Below are positions 16,082 through 24,900 of a DNA stretch of 64,000 nucleotides, one piece after another. Source of the DNA: Chloroherpetonaceae bacterium (lineage in GTDB: Bacteria; Bacteroidota; Chlorobiia; Chlorobiales; Chloroherpetonaceae); assembly GCA_028277445.1 (NCBI GenBank), contig JANQGG010000034.1, forward strand, positions 1 to 64,000, in the 5' to 3' direction. The number at the start of each line of letters is the position of its first letter. Position 1 is the first letter of the stretch. Position numbers and translations under genes: made by a program. The notes beneath the pieces were generated by a model. That model made no database searches. It was given only the letters and a program-made list of their open reading frames with translations, and was not told the DNA's origin.

Positions 16082-16293
16082 GACCTGCGTTCAAACTTTA
16101 TAGCGGCAGGATTTATGGAAACAGATATGACCGGTAGTCTATCATCAGATTAGAAAAATAAAATATATAAACGAACTTCTTTAAAAAAACCACGGATATC
16201 CAATCTGTTATTTCTTCTGTAGAATTTTTGGTTTCAGATAAAGCAAAATTAATTACTGACCAGAATATATTTGTGGATAGTGGGATGATTTAA
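16082..16293 (+). pseudogene. fabG-like 3-oxoacyl-ACP reductase, 3' relic
   Basis: Only the C-terminal quarter of a short-chain reductase remains. One frame reads RSNFIAAGFMETDMTGSLSS and then hits a stop near 16154. The same frame resumes with KNKIYKRTSLKKP, and after a frameshift another frame gives VISSVEFLVSDKAKLITDQN and FVDSGMI, ending at 16293. These match the conserved tail of FabG (APGFIETDMT ... ASYITGQ ... VDGGM). The N-terminal Rossmann fold and catalytic Tyr/Lys are gone. The relic begins exactly where the ancestral carrier-protein frame would stop, suggesting a deletion joined the two. Confidence 0.75.
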
Positions 16294-16299
16294 AATATT

Positions 16300-17349
16300 A
16301 TGAAAAAAATTTTAGTGACCGGAGCAGCCGGTTTTATTGGTTTTCATTTAGCAGAAGCTTTACTTAAAAGAGGGGATCAAGTTACAGGACTAGATGTTAT
16401 TAATAATTACTATGATGTGAATTTAAAATATGCCAGATTGGAAGAAACAGGTATTAAGAAGAATAACATAAAGTATAATAAAATAGTCAATAGTGAAAAA
16501 TACGATCAATATTCATTTATTAAGTTAGATCTTACAGATTCAAAATCAATTGATGATTTATTTAATAATAACAAATATGATGTAGTAGTTAATTTATCTG
16601 CTCAGGCTGGCGTTCGTTATTCACTTGAAAATCCGAGAGCATATATTGATAGCAACATTGTTGGATTTTTAAATATTTTAGAAGAATGTAGGCATCATGG
16701 TGTTAAACATTTAGTTTATGCGTCATCTTCTAGTGTGTATGGAAACAACACAAAAATGCCCCTTTCAACCTCTGATAATGTAGATCATCCCATAAGCCTT
16801 TATGCTGCATCTAAAAAATCTAATGAACTTATGGCGCACACCTATAGCCATTTGTTTAAAATTCCAACAACCGGTTTAAGATTTTTTACGGTTTATGGTC
16901 CTTGGGGACGACCTGATATGGCGTTATTCTTATTTACAAAGGCAATATTAGAAGGAAAACCTATCAAGGTATTTAATAATGGAAAGATGATTAGAGATTT
17001 TACATATGTTGATGATATCGTTCAGGGAATTATTAATGTGATTGATAATCCATCTAAAGTATATAAAGGAGACGAGCCGGATGCATCAAGAAGTAAATCT
17101 GCTCCTTATAAAGTATATAATATTGGTAATTCATCGCCGGTTAATTTGATGGATTATATATCAGAGATTGAACATGCATTAAATATGAAAGCAATAAAAA
17201 ATTTTTTACCAATTCAACCTGGAGATGTACCAAAAACATTTGCAGATGTATCTGATTTACAAAATGATTTAAACTATAAACCAGATACAAATATTAAAGT
17301 AGGCATTAGAAATTTTGTTGAATGGTATAAGGGATATTTTATTTTATAA
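16300..17349 (+). CDS. NAD-dependent UDP-glucuronate 4-epimerase-like protein
   Basis: This 349-residue extended short-chain dehydrogenase has the NAD-binding GAAGFIG at residues 8-14, the catalytic YAASK at 168-172 (Tyr168, Lys172) and SSSSVYGNN at about 142-150. [14 protein letters not shown] near the N-terminus and [10 protein letters not shown] later are typical of UDP-glucuronate 4-epimerases (CapI/Cap1J type), which make UDP-galacturonate for capsules. Other sugar epimerases of the GalE family cannot be excluded. It is the first intact gene of the polysaccharide locus, with its ATG 6 bases after the fabG relic stop, and the flippase starts 6 bases later. The enzyme is cytoplasmic. Confidence 0.85.
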   Translation: MKKILVTGAAGFIGFHLAEALLKRGDQVTGLDVINNYYDVNLKYARLEETGIKKNNIKYNKIVNSEKYDQYSFIKLDLTDSKSIDDLFNNNKYDVVVNLSAQAGVRYSLENPRAYIDSNIVGFLNILEECRHHGVKHLVYASSSSVYGNNTKMPLSTSDNVDHPISLYAASKKSNELMAHTYSHLFKIPTTGLRFFTVYGPWGRPDMALFLFTKAILEGKPIKVFNNGKMIRDFTYVDDIVQGIINVIDNPSKVYKGDEPDASRSKSAPYKVYNIGNSSPVNLMDYISEIEHALNMKAIKNFLPIQPGDVPKTFADVSDLQNDLNYKPDTNIKVGIRNFVEWYKGYFIL

Positions 17350-17355
17350 GTCTTT

Positions 17356-18786
17356 ATGTCTTTAAAACAAAAAACCATTTCTGGGCTTACTTGGAGTTTT
17401 ATAGACCAGTTTGTGAACCAAGGTTTAACATTTATTGCAGGCATTATACTAGCACGGTTACTTACACCCCATGAATTTGGACTAATTGGAATGATTACCG
17501 TTTTTATTGCAGTATCAGAAGTTTTTATCAGTAGTGGATTCATCAGCGCTCTAATTCGTAAAAAGAATTGTACCGATACGGACTACTCCACCGTTTTTTA
17601 TTTCAACTTGGCTATAGGCCTCTTTTTCTTTATTATTCTGTTTTTCTCAGCGACGATTATTAGCAACTTTTTTAAGGAACCCGAGCTCAAACCTATTTTG
17701 CAGGTTTTGGGAATTATATTAATAGTTAACTCTTTATCTCTTATTCAGCGAACCATTTTAACTAAAAGAATTGATTTTAAGCTGCTGGCTCGGATATCAG
17801 TAATTGCTTCATTTGGCTCCGGAATTATTGCTATAATCATGGCTTTTACCGGTTTTGGTGTGTGGAGCCTTGTAGCCCAACGCTTGAGTCACCAAGTACT
17901 TAATTCAATCTTTTTATGGCTATGGAATCAATGGAAACCCTTACTAATATTTAGCATTCAGTCATTTAAAGAATTGTTTGGATTTGGGAGTAAACTGCTA
18001 GTAAGTAGTTTAATTGATACACTTTACCGTAATATTTATTACCTTATAATTGGCAGGTATTTCTCAGCTCAAGATTTGGGATATTATACACGAGCTGATA
18101 GTTTTAAAAATCTGCCTTCACAAAATCTAAACAGGATTATTGCAAGGGTAAGCTACCCTGTTTTATCAAGTATTCAGGATGATAAACCTCGATTGAAAGC
18201 TAACTACCAGAAGCTCATTCGTAGTACGATGTTTATTACTTTTGTGTTGATGATAGGTATGGCAGCTGTTGCTGAGCCAATGATCATTACCCTGATTGGA
18301 GAAAAGTGGCGACCTTCAATCATCTATTTGCAAATGCTTAGTTTTGTGGGCATGTTCTACCCTTTACATGCTCTTAACTTAAATATGTTACAGGTTTCAG
18401 GACGATCTGATCTGTTCCTTAAACTTGAAATCATTAAAAAAATATTGGCTATACCCATAATAATTATTGGTGTTTTCTTTGGCATTAAAATCATGATTGC
18501 TAGTATGATGGTAAATACGCTAATTGCCTATTACCTTAACAGTTACTGGAGTGGTAGATTCATTGGTTATTCTTTTAAACAACAGGTTGTCGACATTTTA
18601 CCATCTTTTGGCTTAGCCATGGTAATGGGAGTGTGTATTTTCATGTTAGGACTAATTTTGCAGCTTACCCCCTTTTTCCTTCTTATGGTTCAAATACTTG
18701 CAGGTTCTGCTTTTATTTTTCTTTTTTGTGAAATAACAAAATTCAAAGATTATTTATTTATAAAAGAGTTGGTTGTTGAAAAATAA
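17356..18786 (+). CDS. Wzx-like polysaccharide flippase (MOP superfamily)
   Basis: This 476-residue membrane protein has about 12-14 predicted hydrophobic helices and the start TISGLTWSFIDQFVNQGLTF followed by FIAGIILARLLTPHEFGLIG. This is the signature of the lipopolysaccharide/O-antigen transporter branch (WzxC/TuaB type) of the MOP superfamily. It should move undecaprenyl-diphosphate-linked repeat units across the inner membrane before polymerisation by the Wzy-like protein at 28325. It sits between the epimerase (6-base gap) and an aminotransferase gene, all in one direction. The family call is secure; the exported glycan is unknown. Confidence 0.9.
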   Translation: MSLKQKTISGLTWSFIDQFVNQGLTFIAGIILARLLTPHEFGLIGMITVFIAVSEVFISSGFISALIRKKNCTDTDYSTVFYFNLAIGLFFFIILFFSATIISNFFKEPELKPILQVLGIILIVNSLSLIQRTILTKRIDFKLLARISVIASFGSGIIAIIMAFTGFGVWSLVAQRLSHQVLNSIFLWLWNQWKPLLIFSIQSFKELFGFGSKLLVSSLIDTLYRNIYYLIIGRYFSAQDLGYYTRADSFKNLPSQNLNRIIARVSYPVLSSIQDDKPRLKANYQKLIRSTMFITFVLMIGMAAVAEPMIITLIGEKWRPSIIYLQMLSFVGMFYPLHALNLNMLQVSGRSDLFLKLEIIKKILAIPIIIIGVFFGIKIMIASMMVNTLIAYYLNSYWSGRFIGYSFKQQVVDILPSFGLAMVMGVCIFMLGLILQLTPFFLLMVQILAGSAFIFLFCEITKFKDYLFIKELVVEK

Positions 18787-18802
18787 AAGAGAAAAAACAA
18801 AA

Positions 18803-19924
18803 ATGAATAACCCTATTTACGTTACCCAGCCGTCTCTGCCGGAGTTGAAAGAGTTTATTCCGTACTTGGAAAAGATATGGAGAAACAAAAGGTTAACCAA
18901 TAATGGGCCGTTTCATCAACAATTGGAAAAAGAACTGGCCGGATTTCTGGGAGTTCCTTATGTTTCACTGTTTACCAACGGAACACTTGCGCTAGTTACT
19001 GCCTTGCAGGTAATGCGCATTACTGGAGAAGTGATTACCACACCTTACAGTTTTGTGGCTACTACTCACAGCTTGTGGTGGAACAACATAAAACCCCTGT
19101 TTGTAGATATTGAATCGGAATTTGGTAACCTCGACCCCGAGAAAATTGAAGCTGCCATAACCCCAAAAACTACGGCCATTTTACCTGTGCACGTATATGG
19201 AAACCCATGCAAGGCAAACCACATACAGCAAATAGCGGATATTTATGGATTAAAAGTAATTTACGATGCCGCCCATTGCTTTGGCATAAAACATTTGGGA
19301 CAGGGAATTTGCAATTTTGGCGACTTATCCATTTTAAGTTTCCATGCTACCAAAGTGTTTAACACCATGGAAGGCGGTGCTATTGTATGCCACGATGAAA
19401 ACACAAAAAAGCGCATAGATTATCTGAAAAACTTTGGTTTTGCTGGAGAGACTACTGTCATGGCACCAGGCATTAATTCCAAAATGAATGAAATGCAAGC
19501 TGCTTTAGGATTAGTGCAACTTAAACATTATGGTGAAAACATTTCAAAACGAAAAGCAATAGCCGAAACCTACCGTAAAGAATTGCAAGCTATAAAAGGT
19601 ATTAGAGTAATACCCGAACCGGAACAAACTGATTCAAATTATGCCTATTTCCCCATTTTTATTAACAAAAAAGAATACGGTATAAGTCGCAATCAGTTGT
19701 ATGAAATGCTCAAACAAAACAACATTTTCTGTCGTCGTTACTTTTATCCTTTGATTAGTGAATTTCCAATGTACAAAGGATTGGAATCAGCCAAACCTAA
19801 CAATTTGCCTATTGCTACAAAAATGGCGAAGGAGGTAATTTGTTTGCCATTGTTTTCAGAATTATCAATTGATGATGTGTTACGAATTGTGCAGTGTATT
19901 AAAAACTACAATAAATTATTATAG
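18803..19924 (+). CDS. DegT/DnrJ/EryC1-family sugar aminotransferase
   Basis: This PLP-dependent nucleotide-sugar aminotransferase has about 373 residues from the ATG at 18803. The upstream TTG at 18773 inside the flippase gene is less likely. SLFTNGTLALVTAL binds PLP phosphate, YDAAHCFG (Asp155) contacts the pyridine nitrogen, and SFHATKVFNTMEGG holds the Schiff-base Lys184. The sequence resembles aminotransferases acting on dTDP- or UDP-4-keto-6-deoxy sugars. It would introduce an amino group into a sugar of the repeat unit. A 4,6-dehydratase partner is present only as the PglF-like gene at 38265. The exact substrate is unknown. It is followed after 46 bases by a methyltransferase. Confidence 0.87.
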   Translation: MNNPIYVTQPSLPELKEFIPYLEKIWRNKRLTNNGPFHQQLEKELAGFLGVPYVSLFTNGTLALVTALQVMRITGEVITTPYSFVATTHSLWWNNIKPLFVDIESEFGNLDPEKIEAAITPKTTAILPVHVYGNPCKANHIQQIADIYGLKVIYDAAHCFGIKHLGQGICNFGDLSILSFHATKVFNTMEGGAIVCHDENTKKRIDYLKNFGFAGETTVMAPGINSKMNEMQAALGLVQLKHYGENISKRKAIAETYRKELQAIKGIRVIPEPEQTDSNYAYFPIFINKKEYGISRNQLYEMLKQNNIFCRRYFYPLISEFPMYKGLESAKPNNLPIATKMAKEVICLPLFSELSIDDVLRIVQCIKNYNKLL

Positions 19925-19970
19925 TACAGTAATATATAGGTTTTCTTAATTTTTTTTATAAAAGTAAGAT

Positions 19971-20684
19971 ATGTCAAAATCAAAAAATATGTATTCTTTG
20001 TTGGCTGACAACTATTCAGATTATGCTAATATAAAAAACAAATATATACAACGGGTTGATAGTCTTATTATAAATAATTGTCAAAAATCACCTTTGAACT
20101 ATCTTGACATAGGAACAGGAGACGGTAAACGAGCAATAAATATAGCAAAGTTAGTTAAAGCAAAATATACTGTACTATCTGATAGTTGTGAAGAAATGTT
20201 GGCAAATGTGGAAAAGAATATTGCTGATGAAGTGATCTTATATGATATTACAGAGAAATATTTTTTTAAAAGAAAATTTGATTTAATAACCGCTCTTTGG
20301 AATGTTTTTGGTCATATTGATAATGAAGAAAGTAGATTGACATCATTATATAATATATACAATATACTTGAAGATGGAGGACGATTTTATTTTGATGTTA
20401 ATAATCGATATAATATTGATAATTATGGATTAGGCAATGTTTTGATTAATATTTTTAGAGATATTATTCCATTTTTTAATGATTCAGGGGATTTTAATTT
20501 TGAAATAAATGTTAATGGTAAAAGTGTACCTTCATTTGTTCATATTCATTCCCCTTTTGAGATATTCACATTGATAAAAAAAACTAAGTTTCAGGTAAAT
20601 AAAGTTTATGTTATTGATTATGAAAATGGAACCTTAAAGAATTCTTATTTTAAGGGTCAATTATTAATTGAATTGATTAAATAA
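19971..20684 (+). CDS. SAM-dependent methyltransferase (class I)
   Basis: This 237-residue Rossmann-type methyltransferase has the SAM-binding motif LDIGTGDGKRA at residues 45-55, followed by an acidic motif II region (VLSDSCEEML) and DLITALWNVFGHI. Its place among sugar-modifying genes suggests methylation of a polysaccharide sugar or of a nucleotide-sugar precursor. The acceptor cannot be told from sequence. It is separated from the sulfotransferase-like gene by only 9 bases, so the two are probably co-translated modifiers. It is more AT-rich than the preceding aminotransferase gene, in line with mosaic origins of the locus. Confidence 0.8.
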   Translation: MSKSKNMYSLLADNYSDYANIKNKYIQRVDSLIINNCQKSPLNYLDIGTGDGKRAINIAKLVKAKYTVLSDSCEEMLANVEKNIADEVILYDITEKYFFKRKFDLITALWNVFGHIDNEESRLTSLYNIYNILEDGGRFYFDVNNRYNIDNYGLGNVLINIFRDIIPFFNDSGDFNFEINVNGKSVPSFVHIHSPFEIFTLIKKTKFQVNKVYVIDYENGTLKNSYFKGQLLIELIK

Positions 20685-20693
20685 ATTATTTGT

Positions 20694-21572
20694 ATGAATA
20701 TTAATAACCCCCCAATATTTATTATTGGTAATCCTCGTTCAGGTACGACTTTATTACGTCTAATGTTATCAAGTCATAAAAATATTGTTATCACACCAGA
20801 GTCTGGTTTTTCAATATGGCTATATCCTTTATATAAGGATTGGATACCAAAACAGTTATCAAGAAAAGATAAGTTAATTGACGCTATTTTGAAGTCAAGA
20901 AAGTTTGAAACATGGGGATTGGGAAAAGTTGAAATTGTTGAAGAAGTTAATTATAAAGATCCTCAGAATTATGTTGAGTTTATGAGCTGTATATACGAAC
21001 TATATGCAAAAAAAATAAAAAGAAGTTATAAAAGATGGGGTGATAAAAACGGATTTTACATCAAATGTCCTGAGGTTATAAAATCCGTTTTTAAAAATGC
21101 CATTTTTATTCATATTGTGAGAGATGGAAGAGATATAGCATGTTCTTATAAAGAGTTAATGAAAAGAGATATTGATAGTATGTATAAACCAAATTTAAGT
21201 ACCGATATAATGAGCATAGCTAAAGAGTGGAGTAATAATTTGTTTCATGCTAAAAATGTATTTGATAGTATGAATTCATCTGATCACATGACAATAAAAT
21301 ATGAAGACTTATTGTTAAATAACGAATCAACATTATTGAAAATATGTTCTTTTATAGGTGAATGTTATGATCCAAATATGAGTAATTATTATGTTGAAAA
21401 TAAAGTAAAGTCTCTTGAACCTTTAGATTTTATACAATGGAAGGAAAAAACTTTGTTACCCATTCAGAAAGATAATGTGGGAAAGTATAAGAAAGAATTG
21501 TCAAAAGTGGAGATTTATGAATTTGAAAAATATGCTCAAAACTTTTTAGAAATGTACAAATATATAAAATAA
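20694..21572 (+). CDS. Sulfotransferase-family protein
   Basis: This 292-residue protein has the PAPS 5'-phosphosulfate loop PIFIIGNPRSGTTLLRLMLS (loop residues about 12-19). A matching 3'-phosphate-binding region (IHIVRDGRDIACSYKE) lies near residue 140, both diagnostic of the sulfotransferase superfamily. It would transfer sulfate from PAPS to a sugar hydroxyl on the lipid-linked unit or precursor, in the cytoplasm. PAPS could come from the cysC/cysD/cysN cluster about 24 kb downstream. A second, distinct sulfotransferase lies at 33537. It follows the methyltransferase by 9 bases. Immediately after it the locus breaks down into relics and insertion sequences. Confidence 0.85.
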   Translation: MNINNPPIFIIGNPRSGTTLLRLMLSSHKNIVITPESGFSIWLYPLYKDWIPKQLSRKDKLIDAILKSRKFETWGLGKVEIVEEVNYKDPQNYVEFMSCIYELYAKKIKRSYKRWGDKNGFYIKCPEVIKSVFKNAIFIHIVRDGRDIACSYKELMKRDIDSMYKPNLSTDIMSIAKEWSNNLFHAKNVFDSMNSSDHMTIKYEDLLLNNESTLLKICSFIGECYDPNMSNYYVENKVKSLEPLDFIQWKEKTLLPIQKDNVGKYKKELSKVEIYEFEKYAQNFLEMYKYIK

Positions 21573-21580
21573 AATTTTTC

Positions 21581-21776
21581 ATGAAAAACAGCACATCAGT
21601 ATAAAAGTATTAATCTATAATCAAGTAAACTAAATTGAAAGCTCCTTCTAAATATTTTAGAATAGAAGAAACATATTTTGAATTTGAAATCATTCTTGCA
21701 GATGATGCATCAATTGATAAAAATCAAAATATTATTAATAACCACAAAAGAAGATATCCTAATTTGATCTAAAGAA
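21581..21776 (+). pseudogene. Glycosyltransferase family 2 relic, copy 1
   Basis: A degenerate N-terminal fragment of a GT2 gene starts with an ATG at 21581 (MKNS...) and a KVLIYNQ-like segment in another frame. It continues in a readable frame with FEFEIILADDASIDKNQNII and NNHKRRYPNLI, the classic GT2 nucleotide-binding start with the DD acidic pair. It is cut off where the IS200-type element begins. Bases 21676-21765 align without gaps to 25455-25544 (seven mismatches by eye). No catalytic remainder is found on the far side of the insertion element. Confidence 0.75.
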
Positions 21777-22335
21777 TTCCTCGGGGCTTTGCCCCGGGGT
21801 AAGAGGAAAGTATGAAACCCTAGGTTTTCATAAAGCTTTGAAAAAGCGTAGTTTTATGACATTAGCGAACATATTGTAAAACGTCATAACAAGTCCTTTC
21901 TTTTTTATCATATAGTTTGTCCCCTGAAGTATAGAAATAAGGTAATAACGAAACAGATAGGAGAGAGTTTAAAAGAAATTTGTTTAGAAATCTCGGAGAG
22001 ATATGAAATACATTTTGTCGAGGTTGGCTATGAATCAGAACATGTTCATTTTTTGGTTCAAAGTGTACCTCATCTCAGTATATCAGAAATAACGAGAACA
22101 ATAAAAAGTATAACAGCCAAAGAGTTGTTCCGGAGGTTTCCTGAAATCGAGGCTAAGTTGTGGGGTGGTAATTTCTGGACAAGTGGGTACTATGCAAATA
22201 CCGTTGGTCAATATGCAAATGATGAAGTAATAAGAAAATATGTTGAGGATCAAGGAAAAGAAAAAGAATATAAAAGAGTATGAATTCAGCAACCAACTCT
22301 TTTTTGATAACTTGGGGCTCTGCCCCGTGGTAGTT
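21775..22335 (+). mobile_element. Degenerate IS200/IS605-type element
   Basis: The element is bounded by two subterminal hairpins with GGGGC/GCCCC stems and three-base loops. The left is at 21779-21799 (9-bp stem with loop TTT) and the right is at 22313-22327 (loop TCT). Imperfect subterminal palindromes without terminal inverted repeats are the hallmark of IS200/IS605 elements, which are cut as single strands by a Y1 HUH transposase. The transposase frame lies between them. Exact ends are uncertain by about 10 bases. It truncates the GT2 relic on its left and abuts an IS3 relic on its right. Confidence 0.8.
21856..22283 (+). pseudogene. IS200-type Y1 transposase (TnpA), start broken
   Basis: The open frame 21852-22283 encodes a near-complete TnpA of about 140 residues: HNKSFLFYHIVCPLKYRNKV, the HUH histidines in ESEHVHFLVQSVP, LWGGNFWTSGYYANTVG, and IRKYVEDQGKEKEY with the candidate nucleophile Tyr. 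The frame has no ATG or GTG. The only ATG nearby (21856) is one base out of frame, as if a base was lost directly after the start codon. A TTG at 22053 would give only the last 76 residues without the HUH motif. The gene is therefore probably inactive. Confidence 0.75.
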
Positions 22336-22354
22336 CATTATGGTGGACTTATTA

Positions 22355-22745
22355 CAACTGTGAGGCATTTCATATTGAGTTGGATTATTATCTATAAAAA
22401 GTAATCGGGTGATTTGGGTGTTAAACAGATTGATCAAGCAAAGAGGCAAATCGAGGCGGATCAGAATGGATGACTCACCTGAATTTATGGCTCATTTCAT
22501 GTTAGTGTAGAGTAAGATATATCAGATAGAATTAAAGTATATCTAACCTGGAAAGCCTTGCCAAAATGCATTCATAGAATGCTTTAACGTGACATTTAGA
22601 AATTAGGTGCAGGATGCATACGTTTTTGAAAACCTTAATGAAGTAATAGATATAAAACAAAGTTGGTTAGAGGATTACAATTACCAAAGGCCTCATGAAG
22701 TTTTAACGGATTAAGTCCATTTTAACTTTGCTAAAAAATACAGCT
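22355..22745 (+). pseudogene. IS3-family OrfB transposase, 3' relic
   Basis: Pieces in shifting frames match the catalytic core and tail of IS3-family integrase-type transposases: SNRVIWVLNRLIKQRGKSRR then IRMDDSPEFMAHFML (second DDE Asp region). After frameshifts come GKPCQNAFIECFNVTFRN, DAYVFENLNEVIDIKQSW and LEDYNYQRPHEVL, the last including the conserved Glu neighbourhood (FIECFN). Several stops and frameshifts interrupt it. The sequence TGAACTGTTCAGGTTTTGGG near 22803-22822 resembles the usual 3' terminal sequence of such elements. OrfA and the 5' half are missing. Confidence 0.75.
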
Positions 22746-23100
22746 AAAGCTTGTTCATTTAATGAGTTGAATTAACTTTTTAAAAACGAATAATCTATTT
22801 TTGAACTGTTCAGGTTTTGGGAAGCCTACAACACAAAAGCGATGCCAAAAAGCAATCTGTATTAAATCGCAATGTATATATTACCATATGAGCTTTTTAC
22901 TTGTATTGAGCTCACAGAAATACAAAACAGACTAGAAAGAGTAAGAAAATGCTTTTATCATGAAAAAATAAGTTATGCTTCGTGAATTATAAATAGTTAT
23001 TTCTTTCTTCAATAAAACTGGATTAATAGCTTATAAATAGCATAAAAATTTGCCAATTTATCTAGACTTCAATCATAAAATTATAAAGGTGTTTTAAGTC
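22746..23100. other. Gap between IS3 relic and ATP-grasp gene
   Basis: This 355-base stretch holds the probable end of the IS3 relic (to about 22830). Beyond it is AT-rich sequence with a short readable segment (ELTEIQNRLERVRKCFYHEK) that may be a further unidentified relic. No complete gene, RNA or clear regulatory site was seen. The promoter of the ATP-grasp gene is probably in the last 100 bases. Confidence 0.4.
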
Positions 23101-24300
23101 ATGAAAAAATTATTGATGTTGGGTGGCTCTCATTTTCAAGTTCCATCGATTAAGAAAGCGAAAGAGATGTGTTATTATGTAATTACCTGTGATTATCTGT
23201 CAGATAATCCAGGACATAAATTTGCAGATGAATATCATAATGTCAGCACAACTGATAAAGACGCAGTATTAAAATTAGCTAAAGAACTCCGAGTAGATGG
23301 AATCGTGTGTTACGCTTCTGATCCATCTGCTCCTACAGCTGCCTATGTATGTGAACAACTTGGATTCCCTTCAAATCCATATGAATCAGTAAATATTTTA
23401 ACAAATAAAGATTTGTTTCGTGATTTTCTTAAAAAGAATGATTTTATCGTACCAAAAGCTAAAGGTTTCTCAGCTTTTGAAGAAGCAAAGAATGATTTTA
23501 AAAATTTCACTATGCCAGTAATGGTTAAACCTGTTGATTCATCTGGTAGTAAAGGTGTATCAAAAATTGAATCTGTGAACGAATTGAAAAATAGTGTTGT
23601 AAGCGCATTAGAATACTCTCGGGCTAAAAGGTTCATTATTGAAGAGTATATAGAAAAATATGGTTATCAAATTGCCGGAGATGGTTTTTCTGTGAATGGC
23701 AAATTGGCTTTCAGAGCTTTTGCCAATGAGCATTTTGAAGATGACGGCATTAATCCCTTTGTTCCTATCGGAGAAAGCTGGCCTTATAATATGCCAAATA
23801 GAGTTCATAATAAAATTCATGATGAACTCCAAAGATTGATATCGTTACTTAACATGAATACAGGGGCTTATAATTTTGATATTAGAATTGATTATAATGA
23901 AAATGTTATAATTATGGAAATTGGACCAAGAAATGGAGGTAATTTGATACCACAGGTTATTAAATATGCAACCGGTGTAGAAATGGTTGAATATACCATT
24001 AAAGCAGCTATGGGCGAAGATTGCTCAGATTTGAAAATGAAAGACATTGAAGGATTTTGGGCTTGCTATATGGTGCATGCTAATAAATCTGGAAAGTTGA
24101 TTGATATCCAGATAGATGAAAGCTTTAGGAAGAATAATATTGTTGAATTTGAAATGATTTATAATATCGGAGATGAAATCATTGCATATACTGGTTCAAA
24201 CGGTACATTGGGTACAATGATACTAAAATTTGATTCAATGCAGGAAATGACCTACAAAATGGATAATATGAATGAGTTTGTCGAGGTAAAAGTTGAATAA
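23101..24300 (+). CDS. ATP-grasp domain carboxylate-amine ligase-like protein
   Basis: This 399-residue ATP-grasp protein has an N-terminal pre-ATP-grasp Rossmann-like region (LLMLGGSHFQVPSIKKA), then TNKDLFRDFLKKN. The ATP-binding core includes MPVMVKPVDSSGSKGVSKIE and FIIEEYIEKYGYQIAGDGFS, and the metal-site region NVIIMEIGPRNGGN near residue 280. The family forms amide or related bonds via acyl phosphates. In polysaccharide loci such proteins are thought to join amino acids or other carboxylates to sugars, for example amides of uronic acids. The neighbouring epimerase could provide a uronic acid, but this is speculative. It is an isolated intact gene surrounded by relics, which suggests selection or recent arrival. 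Confidence 0.8.
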   Translation: MKKLLMLGGSHFQVPSIKKAKEMCYYVITCDYLSDNPGHKFADEYHNVSTTDKDAVLKLAKELRVDGIVCYASDPSAPTAAYVCEQLGFPSNPYESVNILTNKDLFRDFLKKNDFIVPKAKGFSAFEEAKNDFKNFTMPVMVKPVDSSGSKGVSKIESVNELKNSVVSALEYSRAKRFIIEEYIEKYGYQIAGDGFSVNGKLAFRAFANEHFEDDGINPFVPIGESWPYNMPNRVHNKIHDELQRLISLLNMNTGAYNFDIRIDYNENVIIMEIGPRNGGNLIPQVIKYATGVEMVEYTIKAAMGEDCSDLKMKDIEGFWACYMVHANKSGKLIDIQIDESFRKNNIVEFEMIYNIGDEIIAYTGSNGTLGTMILKFDSMQEMTYKMDNMNEFVEVKVE

Positions 24301-24320
24301 TTCTATCGTGTTTTTTTAAA

Positions 24321-24750
24321 TTAGAACTTCCAATAGAGGAAGAATATCAATCTATATATTTAAGCCTTAATACAGGCCGAAATACATACGAGTATATTTT
24401 AAGGGGAATAGAATAGGTTAAAGAAAATCGCATTTTCCGTTAAAATTTATAATGAAATGTTAGAAACGATCTACAAGCTTAATAATATAAGTTGAATTTT
24501 ATGATATAGACAAACAATTCAAACCCGTTTTCAAGTTTGAAGCTATATAATAACAGAAGGGGGTATAAAAATATTTTGGAATTTGCAATCATCTAGCTGA
24601 AGAAGTTGAAAAAAAGCGAAAGAATTTAATATTGATAATTAACAAGCTTTTTATGAAAAACTTATTACAGATGTTGATAGTTTTTACTCTCCAAGAAACA
24701 CCTATAATTTTCCGGATTCTGGTTTTTCATCATGCGATTTGAAATTGTAA
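24321..24750 (+). pseudogene. DegT-type sugar aminotransferase relic
   Basis: Fragments in several frames line up in order with a PLP aminotransferase of the DegT group: LELPIEEEYQSIYLSLNTGR and NTYEYILRGIE (N-terminus), VEFYDIDKQFKPVFKFEAI, then ICNHLAEEVEKKRKNLI, IDN followed by QAFYEKLITDVDSFYSPRN and YNFPDSGF. The IDN-QAF and SFYSPR motifs are the PLP-aspartate and Schiff-base-side regions of sugar aminotransferases. Many stops and shifts are present, and nothing beyond 24750 is recognisable. The identification is from pattern memory and should be confirmed by translated search. Confidence 0.55.
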
Positions 24751-24900
24751 TAAATTTTAAAACAAATATCTAATTAAGTAGAATATTCCAGATACTAATA
24801 TGAATTGATGAAGAAACAAAAATTTTTAAATTTTTATGAGAGAAATAAACGTTGCTTGATGGTTATAATTTATATTATGTAAAAATAAATCAGAATACAG
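24751..24900. other. AT-rich gap, probable end of aminotransferase relic
   Basis: Short AT-rich sequence with many stops in all frames lies before the GNAT gene. It may contain the unrecognisable end of the aminotransferase relic and the promoter of the acetyltransferase. Nothing specific is visible. Confidence 0.35.

Noticed and set aside
22053-22283. 76-residue transposase starting at TTG 22053
   Set aside because: The conserved protein continues upstream in the same frame through the HUH motif. The TTG is an internal Leu codon, so it is annotated as part of a broken TnpA gene.
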